From the NCBI RefSeq assembly GCF_022832375.1, contig NZ_JALHLG010000011.1:124001-188000 (forward strand): 64,000 nt of DNA, read 5' to 3'. The position numbers and the translations under genes were made by a program. Under the pieces are notes generated by a model. That model was given only the letters and a program-made list of their open reading frames with translations, was not told the origin of the DNA and searched no databases. Positions 25,756-34,953 of this stretch are shown in pieces (position 1 is the stretch's first letter; each line of letters begins with the position of its first letter). This DNA comes from Novosphingobium beihaiense. Its GTDB lineage: Bacteria; Pseudomonadota; Alphaproteobacteria; Sphingomonadales; Sphingomonadaceae.

Positions 25756-27078
25756 CTATTCAGCCTCGACCGCCACCAGATCGGGTTCGACATGCGTCGG
25801 CTTGCTGCCCCACAGCGCATAGAACAGCACATAGAGTTCGCAGGCCGCCGTCAGCAGGAACGAGGTCTGCAGGCCGTAGGTGTCCGCCATCCAGCCCTGC
25901 ACCGCGACCAGCGCGCCGCCGGCAATCGCCATGACCAGCAGGCCCGAGGCTTCCTCGGTCAGCGGGCCGAGGCCCTTGATGCCGAGCGTGAAGATGGTCG
26001 GGAACATGATCGAGTGGAACAGGCCCACCAGGATCAGCGACCACATCGCCACCGGTCCGTGCGCGAAGACCGTGATCATCATCACCACGAAGGCACCGAT
26101 CGAGAAGACCGCAAGAACCTTGCCCGCATCGAAGCGCTGCATGATCGCCGAACCGGCAAAGCGGCCGACCATCATCCCGCCCCACAGCAGCGAGAGGTAG
26201 TTGCCTGCCATCTCATGCGTCATGTTGCCTATGTCGGGGCGGCTGACGAAGTTGATGAACAGGTTGGCGACGCCGATTTCCGCGATCAGGTAGATGAAGA
26301 TCGCCGGAATGCCAAAGACGAGGTTGCGGTGCTTGAGCAGCTCGGGATTGAGCAGCCGGGTCTTCTTCTTTTCGCCGTCCTTGCTGCCGCCGGACATGAC
26401 CGGCAGCGGGAAGCGCGCGATGATCACGGCGAGTACCACCAGCACTGCCGCGACAAGACCATAAGGCAGGATCACCGCATGGGCATCGGCGAGGCGCTCG
26501 GCTTCGGTCAGCACGGTGCCCGCCGCCGCCGTGCCGCTCTTCGAACGGCCAAGGATCAGGTAAGCGCCGAAGGCAGGCGCCAGCATCGTGCCCGCCGAGT
26601 TCAGGGCCTGCACCAGATTGAGGCGCGAGGAAGCGGTTTCAGGCTTGCCGACGACCGCCACATAAGGGTTGGCCGCAACCTGCAGCAGAGTGATGCCCGA
26701 TGCGATCACGAAGAGCATGACCAGCGTCACGCCGTAGGACGGAATGCTGGCCGCCAGCATCATGCCCAGTGCGCCTGCGGCCATGATCAGCAGCCCGGTG
26801 ACGAGCGACTTCTTGTAGCCGATCCGCTCGATCAGCAGCGCCGAGGGGATCGAGGCGAAGAAATAGGCGATGAACCACACCGATTCGATCAGCGCCGCCT
26901 GGAAATAGGTCAGCTCGAACACGCTGCGCAGGTGCGGCAGCAGCGTGTTGTTGATGACGGTAATGAAGCCCCACATAAAAAACAGGCTGGCAAGCAGCGT
27001 CAGGGCCGGGCCGTAGCGGACTCCTTCGTCCTGTGTGCCCGTCGCGGGCATGTCTGCTGAAGAGACCACTGGTGGCAT
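25756..27078 (-). CDS. MFS sugar transporter, FucP/GluP-like
   Basis: A 440-residue inner-membrane symporter with 12 predicted helices. Features of the FucP-like sugar:H+ symporter group are FFMWGFITVINNTLLPHL in helix 1, ESVWFIAYFFASIPSALL, LQVAANPYVAVVG (the NPY motif) and SSRLNLVQALNSAGTMLAP. The second half begins after a charged loop (SGGSKDGEKKKTR). Substrate is likely L-arabinose or D-galactose, since it lies in the arabinose region and is divergently transcribed from the mutarotase-dehydratase-lactonase operon through a region holding the GntR-type motif. It is a single-gene unit ending at the shared terminator. Confidence 0.85.
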   Translation of the reverse strand: MPPVVSSADMPATGTQDEGVRYGPALTLLASLFFMWGFITVINNTLLPHLRSVFELTYFQAALIESVWFIAYFFASIPSALLIERIGYKKSLVTGLLIMAAGALGMMLAASIPSYGVTLVMLFVIASGITLLQVAANPYVAVVGKPETASSRLNLVQALNSAGTMLAPAFGAYLILGRSKSGTAAAGTVLTEAERLADAHAVILPYGLVAAVLVVLAVIIARFPLPVMSGGSKDGEKKKTRLLNPELLKHRNLVFGIPAIFIYLIAEIGVANLFINFVSRPDIGNMTHEMAGNYLSLLWGGMMVGRFAGSAIMQRFDAGKVLAVFSIGAFVVMMITVFAHGPVAMWSLILVGLFHSIMFPTIFTLGIKGLGPLTEEASGLLVMAIAGGALVAVQGWMADTYGLQTSFLLTAACELYVLFYALWGSKPTHVEPDLVAVEAE

Positions 27079-27141
27079 GTCTATCCTCTCGATCAGGGCG
27101 CGGCCGGGTACCGGATGCGAAGCGGCTTGCGCTCTTTCTAT

Positions 27142-27152
27142 TTGTCGGACTA
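27142..27152. promoter_or_regulatory. GntR-type operator candidate between MFS gene and mutarotase operon
   Basis: TTGTCGGACTA, in CTATTTGTCGGACTATATG; the arms TTGTC and GACTA make the best palindrome of the three copies. It lies 64 bases from the transporter start and 66 from the mutarotase start. Confidence 0.55.
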
Positions 27153-27217
27153 TATGCGGCGTGCAGCCCCGTCAATGGGGCAGGACAATTCCAAACACTA
27201 TTGGGAGCACTTTGGGA

Positions 27218-28366
27218 ATGAGGAATCTCTCCAAAATCATGGCAGGGGCGGCGATTTTCGCTATGTCCGCCACGCTGTCGGTGCAGGCTCAGGCTGCCGA
27301 AGCGACTCAGGCGCCTGCCGGAACGCTCTCCGACGGCAGTGCGGTCACGGCCGTGACGCTCACAGCGGACAATGGTGTTTCCGCCACGATCCTGAGCTTC
27401 GGTGCCACACTCGAAAAGTTCATGGCTCCCGATCGCGACGGCAAGCTGGCCGATATCACGCTCGGTTACGATAAGCTGGCCGATTACGAAGCGCGCCCGA
27501 ACTACTGGGGCGCTACTATCGGCCGCTATGCCAACCGCATTGCGGGCGGCCAGTTCACGCTCGACGGCAAGAGCTACCAGCTTCCGCAGAACGATGGCGA
27601 GAACTCGCTGCACGGCGGCGGCAAGGGATGGGACGTCCAGAACTGGAAAGTCGTGTCGGTCAAGTCCGGCCCGGTCGCCAGCGCGGTCTTCTCGCTCATG
27701 AGCCCCGACGGCGATGCCGGGTATCCCGGCGCGGTGAACGCGCGCGTGACCTATTCGCTCGACGAGGCCGGATCGCTGCGCATCGAATTCGATGCCACCA
27801 CCAACAAGCCCACCGTCATCAACATGACCAACCACGCCATTTTCAACATGGCAGGCGAGGGCGCACCGCAGGGCGCCATGCAGAATGTGCTGACGGTGCC
27901 GGCGAGCCATTACACGCCGGTCAACGACAAGCTGATCCCCACCGGCGAACTGCGCCCCGTGGCGGGTACCGTGTTCGATTTCCGCAAGGGCAAGGCCCTG
28001 GAGCAGGGGTTGCGCGACGGCACCGATCAGCAGATCGTCTACGGGCGCGGCTTCGATCATAACTTCGCGCTCGACAAGGGGCTGACGAAGAAGCCCGAAC
28101 TCGCCGCCCGGCTGGAGGATCCCGCCTCGGGCCGCGTGCTCGAAGTGCTCACCACCGAGCCCGGCCTGCAGGTCTATTCCGGCAATTTCCTGGACGGCAC
28201 CTACATCGGCAAGCACCACCACGTTTACCGCATGGGGGACGGCATCGCGCTCGAACCCCAGAAATTCCCCGACTCTCCCAATCACAGCAACTTCGTCTCG
28301 GCGCGCGTCGATCCGGGCAAGCCCTACCGGCATGTCATGATCTACCGCGTGTCCGTGGACCGTTGA
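27218..28366 (+). CDS. galM: Aldose 1-epimerase (mutarotase), exported
   Basis: A 382-residue enzyme that interconverts alpha and beta anomers of released sugars. ATG 27218 begins a signal peptide ([21 protein letters not shown]), so this copy is periplasmic. Family motifs: [29 protein letters not shown] (substrate Arg), [11 protein letters not shown], the catalytic His in [17 protein letters not shown] and the general base Glu in [15 protein letters not shown]. It opens a plus-strand operon followed by the acid dehydratase and lactonase. A second, cytoplasmic mutarotase-like gene lies at 46789-47622 in the xylose operon. The stop overlaps a possible TTG start of the next gene as TTGA. Confidence 0.88.
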   Translation: MRNLSKIMAGAAIFAMSATLSVQAQAAEATQAPAGTLSDGSAVTAVTLTADNGVSATILSFGATLEKFMAPDRDGKLADITLGYDKLADYEARPNYWGATIGRYANRIAGGQFTLDGKSYQLPQNDGENSLHGGGKGWDVQNWKVVSVKSGPVASAVFSLMSPDGDAGYPGAVNARVTYSLDEAGSLRIEFDATTNKPTVINMTNHAIFNMAGEGAPQGAMQNVLTVPASHYTPVNDKLIPTGELRPVAGTVFDFRKGKALEQGLRDGTDQQIVYGRGFDHNFALDKGLTKKPELAARLEDPASGRVLEVLTTEPGLQVYSGNFLDGTYIGKHHHVYRMGDGIALEPQKFPDSPNHSNFVSARVDPGKPYRHVMIYRVSVDR

Positions 28367-28377
28367 TCGAGACCGAC

Positions 28378-30174
28378 ATGACAGACACAAACAAGCCCAA
28401 ACTGCGTTCGCGCGCCTGGTTCGACAATCCCGACAATATCGACATGACCTCGCTCTATCTGGAGCGCTATCTCAATTTCGGTCTCAGCCTTGAGGAGCTG
28501 CGCTCGGGCAAGCCGATCATCGGTATCGCCCAGTCGGGCAGCGATCTTTCGCCGTGCAACCGCCATCACCTGGTGCTGGCCGAGCGCATCCGCGAGGGCA
28601 TCCGCGAAGCGGGCGGCATCGCCATCGAATTCCCGGTCCACCCGATTCAGGAAACCGGCAAGCGCCCCACCGCCGGGCTGGACCGCAACCTGTCCTACCT
28701 CGGCCTTGTCGAGGCGCTCTACGGCTACCCGCTCGACGGTGTGGTGCTGACCACCGGCTGCGACAAGACCACGCCCGCCATGATCATGGCCGCGGCAACT
28801 GTGAACATCCCGGCGATCGCATTGTCGGTCGGCCCGATGCTCAACGGCTGGCACAAGGGCGAGCGTACCGGTTCGGGCACGATCGTGTGGAAGGGCCGCG
28901 AGATGATGGCCGCGGGCGAACTCGACGCGGACGGTTTCGTGAAGCTCGTCGCTTCCTCGGCGCCTTCGACCGGTTACTGCAACACGATGGGCACGGCGAC
29001 GACGATGAACTCGCTGGCCGAAGCGCTGGGCATGATGCTGCCCGGCTCGGCCGCGATCCCCGCGCCGTACCGCGACCGTCAGGAATGCGCCTATCACACC
29101 GGCAAGCGCATCGTGGATATGGTGCACGAGGATCTCAAGCCCTCGGACATCCTCACGATCGAGGCCTTCCATAACGCGATCGTGACCAATGCCGCGATCG
29201 GCGGTTCGACCAATGCGCCGATCCACCTTGCGGCGATTGCCCGCCATATCGGCGTGGAGCTGCCGCTCAAGGACTGGGAGACCTACGGCCACAAGATCCC
29301 GCTGCTGGTGAACCTGCAGCCCGCAGGAGAATACCTGGGCGAGGATTACTACCGCGCGGGCGGCGTGCCCGCGGTGATCGCGCAGCTCATCAAGCAGGGC
29401 CTGATTCAGGAAGGCGCGATGACCGTCAATGGCAAGACCATGGGCGACAACTGCCGCGATGCCACCATCGAGGACGAACGCGTCATCAAGACCTTCGACC
29501 AGCCGCTGGTGGACGAGGCGGGCTTCCTCGTGCTGTCGGGCAACCTGTTCGACGCGGCGATCATGAAGACCAGCGTGATCTCGGACCAGTTCCGCCAGCG
29601 CTATCTTTCCAATCCCGACGATCCGGACGCTTTCGAAGGTCCGGCCATCGTCTTCGACGGTCCTGAGGACTATCACCACCGTATCGACGATCCGGCGCTC
29701 GGCATTACGCCCGAAACGCTGATGTTCATGCGCGGCGCGGGGCCGATCGGCTATCCAGGTGCGGCCGAAGTCGTGAATATGCGCCCGCCGGCATACCTCA
29801 TCACCGAAGGCGTGACGGCGCTGCCCTGCATCGGCGATGGCCGCCAGTCGGGTACGTCGGGCAGCCCCTCGATCCTCAATGCCAGCCCCGAAGCGGCGGC
29901 GATGGGCGGTCTGGCCCTGCTCGAAACCGGCGACCGCGTGCGCATGGACCTGAAGAAGGGCACCGTGAACGTGCTCATTTCCGACGAGGAACTGGCCGCG
30001 CGCCGTGCCGCGCTGGAGGCCAAGGGCGGCTATCCCTACCCGGATTCGCAGACGCCGTGGCAGGAACTGCAGCGCTCGGTGGTCGGCCAGATGAACACCG
30101 GCGCCATCCTCGAAGGGGCCGAGAAATATCAGCGCATCGCCCAGACCAAGGGGCTGCCGCGCGATAACCACTAA
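28378..30174 (+). CDS. L-arabonate (aldonate) dehydratase, IlvD/Edd family
   Basis: A 598-residue cytoplasmic dehydratase that turns L-arabonate into L-2-keto-3-deoxyarabonate. The three iron-sulfur cysteines of the [2Fe-2S] type are Cys60 (DLSPCNRHH), Cys128 ([11 protein letters not shown]) and Cys201 ([14 protein letters not shown]); [16 protein letters not shown] and [16 protein letters not shown] complete the active site with the alkoxide-forming Ser. The [29 protein letters not shown]-terminal region marks the pentonate group rather than branched-chain IlvD. Characterised relatives can also use D-galactonate, D-fuconate or D-xylonate. The ATG at 28378 is chosen; a TTG at 28363 would add five residues. 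It is the only sugar-acid dehydratase in the window, so it may serve xylose and galactose too. Confidence 0.9.
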   Translation: MTDTNKPKLRSRAWFDNPDNIDMTSLYLERYLNFGLSLEELRSGKPIIGIAQSGSDLSPCNRHHLVLAERIREGIREAGGIAIEFPVHPIQETGKRPTAGLDRNLSYLGLVEALYGYPLDGVVLTTGCDKTTPAMIMAAATVNIPAIALSVGPMLNGWHKGERTGSGTIVWKGREMMAAGELDADGFVKLVASSAPSTGYCNTMGTATTMNSLAEALGMMLPGSAAIPAPYRDRQECAYHTGKRIVDMVHEDLKPSDILTIEAFHNAIVTNAAIGGSTNAPIHLAAIARHIGVELPLKDWETYGHKIPLLVNLQPAGEYLGEDYYRAGGVPAVIAQLIKQGLIQEGAMTVNGKTMGDNCRDATIEDERVIKTFDQPLVDEAGFLVLSGNLFDAAIMKTSVISDQFRQRYLSNPDDPDAFEGPAIVFDGPEDYHHRIDDPALGITPETLMFMRGAGPIGYPGAAEVVNMRPPAYLITEGVTALPCIGDGRQSGTSGSPSILNASPEAAAMGGLALLETGDRVRMDLKKGTVNVLISDEELAARRAALEAKGGYPYPDSQTPWQELQRSVVGQMNTGAILEGAEKYQRIAQTKGLPRDNH

Positions 30175-30206
30175 AGAGTAACAGGCACTGAAGAGGAGCG
30201 GGCGTT

Positions 30207-31061
30207 ATGGCCGAATGGCGCAAGATCGAGCGCGATCTGTGCGATACCTTGGGTGAAGGCACCCTGTGGAGCGCGCGCGACAATGCGGTCTACTGGGTCG
30301 ATATCCTGGCGCCCGCCCTCAACCGGCTGTCCCTCGCCGATGGCGGCATTGAACGCTGGGACATGCCCGAGCCGCTCGGCTGGGTTGCCGAGAATGAGGA
30401 CGGCGATCTGATCGGCGGGTTCCAGAGCGGTTTCGCCCGGATCTCGCCCGATCGCTTTGCCGTTCGCTATATCGCCGATCCCGAGCCGCACTGGCCGGGC
30501 AACCGCATGAACGACGGCAAGGCCGACCGGCACGGCGCTGTCTGGTGCGGCACCATGGACATGGCCGAGGAAGAGGAACGCGGTTCGCTCTACCGGCTCG
30601 ATCCGGACGGCACCTGCCGGGTGATGGACAGCGGCTACATGGTGCCGAACGGCCCGGCCTTCTCCGCCTGCGGCCGCTGGCTCTATCACTCGGACACGGC
30701 GAAGCGCACGATCTACCGTTTCGAAATCACGGATAGCGGGATCGAAGCGAAAGAGCCCTTCATCCGGTTCGGCGAAAGCGATGGCCATCCCGATGGCATG
30801 ACTGTGGACAGCGAGGGCTTCCTGTGGGTCGCGCATTGGGGCGGCGGCTGCATCAGCCGCTTCGCGCCCGATGGCCGCCGGGACCGCTCCATTTCCCTGC
30901 CCGCACAGCGCATCACCAACGTGACCTTCGCCGGTGAGGGGCTGGACCGCATGTTCGTGACATCGGCCGCGACCGGAGGAGAAGCCTCCGCATTCGACGG
31001 CGCCCTGTTCGAGGTGGAAAGCGGCGTTTCCGGCCTGCCTGCGGGAATCTATCGCGGGTAG
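30207..31061 (+). CDS. Aldonolactonase, SMP-30/gluconolactonase family (arabinonolactonase)
   Basis: A 284-residue six-bladed beta-propeller that hydrolyses the lactone made by the sugar 1-dehydrogenase. ATG 30207 follows AAGAGGAG with a suitable spacer. Metal-site and signature residues: LGEGTLWSARDNAVYWVDI (Glu at 15), NRMNDGKADRHGAVWCGTMD (Asn/Asp), MVPNGPAFSACGRWLYHSDT (Asn) and GHPDGMTVDSEGFLWVAHWGGG (Asp). All are intact. It ends the mutarotase-dehydratase-lactonase operon, 32 bases past the dehydratase. A paralogue in the xylose operon is at 49084-49965. Confidence 0.9.
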   Translation: MAEWRKIERDLCDTLGEGTLWSARDNAVYWVDILAPALNRLSLADGGIERWDMPEPLGWVAENEDGDLIGGFQSGFARISPDRFAVRYIADPEPHWPGNRMNDGKADRHGAVWCGTMDMAEEEERGSLYRLDPDGTCRVMDSGYMVPNGPAFSACGRWLYHSDTAKRTIYRFEITDSGIEAKEPFIRFGESDGHPDGMTVDSEGFLWVAHWGGGCISRFAPDGRRDRSISLPAQRITNVTFAGEGLDRMFVTSAATGGEASAFDGALFEVESGVSGLPAGIYRG

Positions 31062-31091
31062 GCGCAAAGGCGGGAAATCTGCCCCATTTCC

Positions 31092-31168
31092 CCGCTCACC
31101 CTGAGCTTGTCGAAGGGTGTTGATACACGCGCAGTGCCAGCGTCCTTCGACAAGCTCAGGACGAGCGG
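31092..31168. repeat. Dispersed palindromic repeat, imperfect copy
   Basis: Same family as 25561-25637; right arm has GTCCTTCGACAAGCTCAGGA instead of the perfect match. The 286-base gap 31062-31347 contains this element and the next one and no gene. Confidence 0.85.
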
Positions 31169-31249
31169 GGGCAGGATGCTGTAGGGCAATCGGCCATCGG
31201 GTCTGATGGCAGGTTACCGGTGGCCGTCGTCGTTTCCACCCCACCCTTC

Positions 31250-31337
31250 GTCATTGCGAGCGGCGAAGCCGCGCGGCAATCCAGAGCCGTGGCGGACGGC
31301 CCTGGATTGCTTCACTGGCCTTGCAGGTTCGCAATGC
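31250..31337. repeat. GTCATTGCGAG-type intergenic repeat
   Basis: Starts GTCATTGCGAGCGGCGAAG, contains GCAATCCAGAGCC and GGCCCTGGATTGC, and ends near TTCGCAATG. A related copy is at 46477-46559. Confidence 0.7.
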
Positions 31338-31347
31338 CGCTTCAGCC

Positions 31348-33243
31348 TTACCGGATCGGCAGGCTGAACGGCGTCGCGGGCAGCATCGCGTCGTTGTAGA
31401 GGTTCACGATGGGGCTCGCCGCCCACAGGAAGCGCACGGTCTTCGCCTCCGGATCGGCGGGCAGAGCGATTGTGGTCCCGTCGATCCGGCCGGTTGCGAA
31501 ATGACACTGGCTGGCCGCATTGCAGAGCTGGAAGCCGATGACAGTATCGCTCCCAATCGCACGCAGCGGCCCGTTTTTGAAGCGGACCGTGATCCCCGCA
31601 CCGGTGCGCCGCGCATCCAGAGGCGCAGGGCCGCGCGAGACGACGGTTTCCCCATAGGCCAGACGGCGCGCTTCGAGAGCGAGGCGTTTGCCCACGTCCT
31701 GCTTGTCGGTGGGGTGGATGTCTCCCGGCTGGCCAATGTCGACGGCGCTGGCGAGGCCGGTCATCGGGTCGGCCTTGGCGATCAGGCGCTGGGCATCGCG
31801 GAAGCGGCCCCAGTCGTTGTCGCGGGGCTTGCTGGACAGCGGCCCGTAATTGGCGAGCTGGACCATCACGAAGGCCTTGCCGCCGAAGCGCTGGCGCCAC
31901 TGGTTTGCCAGCAGTGGCAGCAACTGGCGGTAGCCTTCCGGATCGGTCACATTGGCCTCGCCCTGATACCAGGCGAAGCCGCGCACGGGAAAATCGCCCA
32001 GCGGTGCGATCATGCCGTTGAACAGCGTGGTGCGCCCGCTGCCGCCGACCCAGGGCATCGTCGGCGGCATGCCGGTCTCGGCAAGCGGGGCGCCGCGGGT
32101 GAATTCGAGGGCGGTGAGCGGCACACTGGTGCCATCGGCCAGCGCCAATGCCGGAGCCGGGCCACTGAGCCCGCCGCCGCCGCCGATATCGATGGCGGTG
32201 ATCTCGACCAGATTGTCGCCCGCGTGCAGCGTGCGCTGCGGCACGGCATAGGCGCGCGGCTGGTCCCAGCCCTGACCGGCGCCGATGGTGCGGCCGTTGA
32301 TATGGGTGACGTCGATATCGTCGATGGGGCCGAGTTTCAGCGTTCCGCCTGCCTCGGCCTGCGCCGCCGTCAGCCGGACATGGCCGCGATAGTAACCGAT
32401 GCCGTCGAAATGCGCGGTATCGCCGCCCCAGTTCTCCCAGACGCTGAGGGAGGGCAGCGGTTTCCAGACAGCGTCAGCAGGCGGCTCGGCGCGCGTGCCC
32501 AGCGATTGCTGCAATTGCCGGTCCCATTCTGCCATGCCTTCGACATGATCGTGCGCATAGGCATCGAGCACGGCCAGATCGCGCCGGTAACGCGGCACTT
32601 TGGAAAGCGTTTCGCGGTCGAGCCATTCCTCGATCACCGAACCGCCCCAGCTCGAAGCAATCAGCCCGATCGGCACCTTGAGGTGCTGCTGCAAGTCGCG
32701 GCCCATGAAATAGCAGGCGGCGGAGAAATCGGCGGCGCTTTGCGGGGCCGAGCGCTGCCATGACACCGGCTGCCCGGGCTTGGCCTGCGGTCTGGTGCTC
32801 GACTGGCGCGGCATGTTGAACAGGCGCAGATCGGCATGGCCCGCGCTGGCCACTTCCAGATCGGCATTGGTGACGTGGCGCAGCGTGAATTCCATGTTCG
32901 ACTGGCCCGAGCACAGCCACACGTCCCCGAACACGACATCATCGAGAACGGTCTTGCCGCTGGCATCGCTGGCGCTCAGACTGAAGGGCGCGCCCGCCGG
33001 GCTGGAGGGCAGCTCGACCGCCCAGCGCCCTTGCGCATCGGTGCGGGTGGAGAGGCTGTGCCCTTCGTAAGCGACTGTGACTTCGGCCCTGGGTTCCGCC
33101 GTGCCGCGCACCGGCACCGCACGATCGCGCTGGAGCACCATATGGCTGGTGAAGACCGGATCGAACACCGGGCGCGCCATCGCGGTCTGCGAGACGCCTG
33201 CGGCCAGCAGGCCCAGAACCGGGAGGATGCGGGTCCGGATCAT
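31348..33243 (-). CDS. Sialate-O-acetylesterase-type (SASA) carbohydrate esterase, exported
   Basis: A 631-residue SGNH-hydrolase. The ATG at 33243 overlaps the GH43 stop as ATGA. Signal peptide ILPVLGLLAAGVSQTAMA. Catalytic serine in WLCSGQSNMEFTL (about residue 107) and the Asp/His pair in GDIHPTDKQDVG; the Gly and Asn oxyanion positions are in GWYQGE-like FAWYQGEANV. An inserted jelly-roll (LKLGPIDDIDVTHINGR) is typical of the family. Although named for sialate, relatives in plant-wall loci remove acetyl groups from xylan; its operon with GH43 and GH39 points to acetyl-xylan or acetyl-xylooligosaccharide. That substrate is inference. Confidence 0.82.
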   Translation of the reverse strand: MIRTRILPVLGLLAAGVSQTAMARPVFDPVFTSHMVLQRDRAVPVRGTAEPRAEVTVAYEGHSLSTRTDAQGRWAVELPSSPAGAPFSLSASDASGKTVLDDVVFGDVWLCSGQSNMEFTLRHVTNADLEVASAGHADLRLFNMPRQSSTRPQAKPGQPVSWQRSAPQSAADFSAACYFMGRDLQQHLKVPIGLIASSWGGSVIEEWLDRETLSKVPRYRRDLAVLDAYAHDHVEGMAEWDRQLQQSLGTRAEPPADAVWKPLPSLSVWENWGGDTAHFDGIGYYRGHVRLTAAQAEAGGTLKLGPIDDIDVTHINGRTIGAGQGWDQPRAYAVPQRTLHAGDNLVEITAIDIGGGGGLSGPAPALALADGTSVPLTALEFTRGAPLAETGMPPTMPWVGGSGRTTLFNGMIAPLGDFPVRGFAWYQGEANVTDPEGYRQLLPLLANQWRQRFGGKAFVMVQLANYGPLSSKPRDNDWGRFRDAQRLIAKADPMTGLASAVDIGQPGDIHPTDKQDVGKRLALEARRLAYGETVVSRGPAPLDARRTGAGITVRFKNGPLRAIGSDTVIGFQLCNAASQCHFATGRIDGTTIALPADPEAKTVRFLWAASPIVNLYNDAMLPATPFSLPIR

Positions 33244-34880
33244 ACGATGGCTCCATTGGCGCGATAGCGGAAGTCGCGCAGGCGGACTTTGCCTTTGCCT
33301 GCCGTGTAGATGCCCAGCCTCAGGCTGAGGAAGCCGCCGAAGACATTGTGGTGCATCCCCGAGACTTCCATGCGGGTGCCGTGCCGCTGCCAGGTGCGCC
33401 CGTCGTCGTAGGAATAGTGATAAGTGATCACATTCTCGACATTGGTGATGCGCAGGCGAATGCTGCGCGCCTGATGGGGAATGCCGGCCCATTTCAGCTC
33501 TTCGGAATATTCGAAGATTTTCAGCACCGTAGGCGTGAAACCGAGCCCGACGAAAGCCTTGTGGTTGTAGAACAGCAGGAACCCGGCCTCGGCCTCGTCA
33601 TCGAGCAGATCGAGCGAGATTTCGGCCTGATAAGTGCGGTCTCCGGCCACGCAGGTGAGCGGGGAGGAATCGGCGGGGGACGTGCCCTGCGCCTCGATTA
33701 CGAGGCCGTCCGGGCCATGCACGGCGCGCTGCCCGTCCACCGCCTTGGGGGCGAAGAACGTCCATTGCAGGCCCATGCGGTCCTGCGAGAAATCGTCCGA
33801 CAGCGCGGGCAGGGATGCGGAGGCCTTGCCGCCCTTCGGCTTGGGCAGGGGGCGGGAAAGGTCGCCGCCGGTGGCGCGAAACCAGCCGTCCGCCGTCCAT
33901 TCGATGGGCTGGAGCAGCGTCTGCCGCCCCAGCGTGCGCATCCCGTTCTCGTAGCCGTGATAGACCATCCACCAGTCGCCCGCGGGCCCTTCCACCAGCG
34001 TGGCATGGCCGCGCGACCACCACGGCTCCGCCGTGCTCTGCGTGCGCACGATGGGGTTGTGCGGGCAATGCTCCCACGGCCCGTTGACCGAGCGCGAACG
34101 CGCGGCGATCACCATGTGCCCGGTTACCGGCCCCGCCGTGCCGCCAATGGCGGTGACGAGATAGAACCAGCCGTTGTGGCGCATCAGCTTGGGCCCTTCG
34201 GGCGCGAAGTTCTCGACCACCCAGTCGTCGGGATAGCGCCAGGGATCGTAGGCCTGTTCGAGCGGGCCGTCGGTGGCGAGGCCGTTGTCGGTCAGGCGGA
34301 CCTTGCGGATGCCGTTGGTGAAGAGATAGCGCTTGCCGTCCTCGCCGACGACGTGGCCGGGATCGATGCAGCCGGGAATGTTGAGATCGACCGGTTCGCT
34401 CCACGGCCCCCGGATATCGTCCGCCCAGATGGCGTAGATCGACCAGGGTTTGCCCTGCGGCGCGGCGGGAATGTAGATGTAGTACATCCCGTCGTGCTTG
34501 ACGAGATCGACCGCCCAGACCGTGCCGAGATCGTACTGCAGCGCCGGACCCACCGGCGCCCAGTTCACCAGATCGCGCGATTCCCAGATCACCAGCCCGG
34601 GATAGTAATCGAACGAGGAGAACGTCATGTAGTAGACGTCCCCGTCCTTGAGGATCGTGGGATCGGGATGGTCGCCGGAGACGATCGGGTTGCGGTACGT
34701 GCCATTGCCGAGATCGGCGATCCGCTGGCCTTCGGCGCCCGTGCCCCATTGCGGGCCGGATGGCTGCGGCGGGGTGCCGGTGCAGGAACCGGTATCCCGG
34801 GCGGACAGGGCCGTTGCCAGAGAGGGAATGGCCGCCCCGGCAAGGGCGCCTTTGAATACGGTGCGTCGGGTAATGCTCAC
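33240..34880 (-). CDS. GH43 beta-xylosidase/arabinofuranosidase with C-terminal beta-sandwich
   Basis: A 546-residue enzyme. The GTG at 34880 is preferred since GGAAGAGG lies five bases before it; an ATG at 34895 would add five residues and puts that site inside the gene. The Tat signal is TRRTVFKGALAGAAI. Catalytic triad: Asp in DHPDPTILKDGDVYYM (about residue 75), Asp in GCIDPGHVV, and Glu in FAPEGPKLMRHNG. The C-terminal 190 residues (LPALSDDFSQDRMGLQWTFF... GGFLSLRLGIYT) form the concanavalin-like domain of GH43 xylosidases (subfamilies 10-12). It is the middle gene of the GH39-GH43-esterase operon, which has a LacI-type site at its head. Confidence 0.86.
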   Translation of the reverse strand: MSITRRTVFKGALAGAAIPSLATALSARDTGSCTGTPPQPSGPQWGTGAEGQRIADLGNGTYRNPIVSGDHPDPTILKDGDVYYMTFSSFDYYPGLVIWESRDLVNWAPVGPALQYDLGTVWAVDLVKHDGMYYIYIPAAPQGKPWSIYAIWADDIRGPWSEPVDLNIPGCIDPGHVVGEDGKRYLFTNGIRKVRLTDNGLATDGPLEQAYDPWRYPDDWVVENFAPEGPKLMRHNGWFYLVTAIGGTAGPVTGHMVIAARSRSVNGPWEHCPHNPIVRTQSTAEPWWSRGHATLVEGPAGDWWMVYHGYENGMRTLGRQTLLQPIEWTADGWFRATGGDLSRPLPKPKGGKASASLPALSDDFSQDRMGLQWTFFAPKAVDGQRAVHGPDGLVIEAQGTSPADSSPLTCVAGDRTYQAEISLDLLDDEAEAGFLLFYNHKAFVGLGFTPTVLKIFEYSEELKWAGIPHQARSIRLRITNVENVITYHYSYDDGRTWQRHGTRMEVSGMHHNVFGGFLSLRLGIYTAGKGKVRLRDFRYRANGAIV

Positions 34881-34953
34881 GCGAGCCTCTTCCATATGGT
34901 TTCCGCCGGTCCATGTGGGCCAGCTATTGGTGCGACCCTCAGGGCCTGGACTG

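Noticed and set aside
28378..30174. Calling the IlvD/Edd dehydratase xylD
   Set aside because: It sits with arabinose genes under the GntR motif; xylonate activity is possible but unproved, so no symbol was given.
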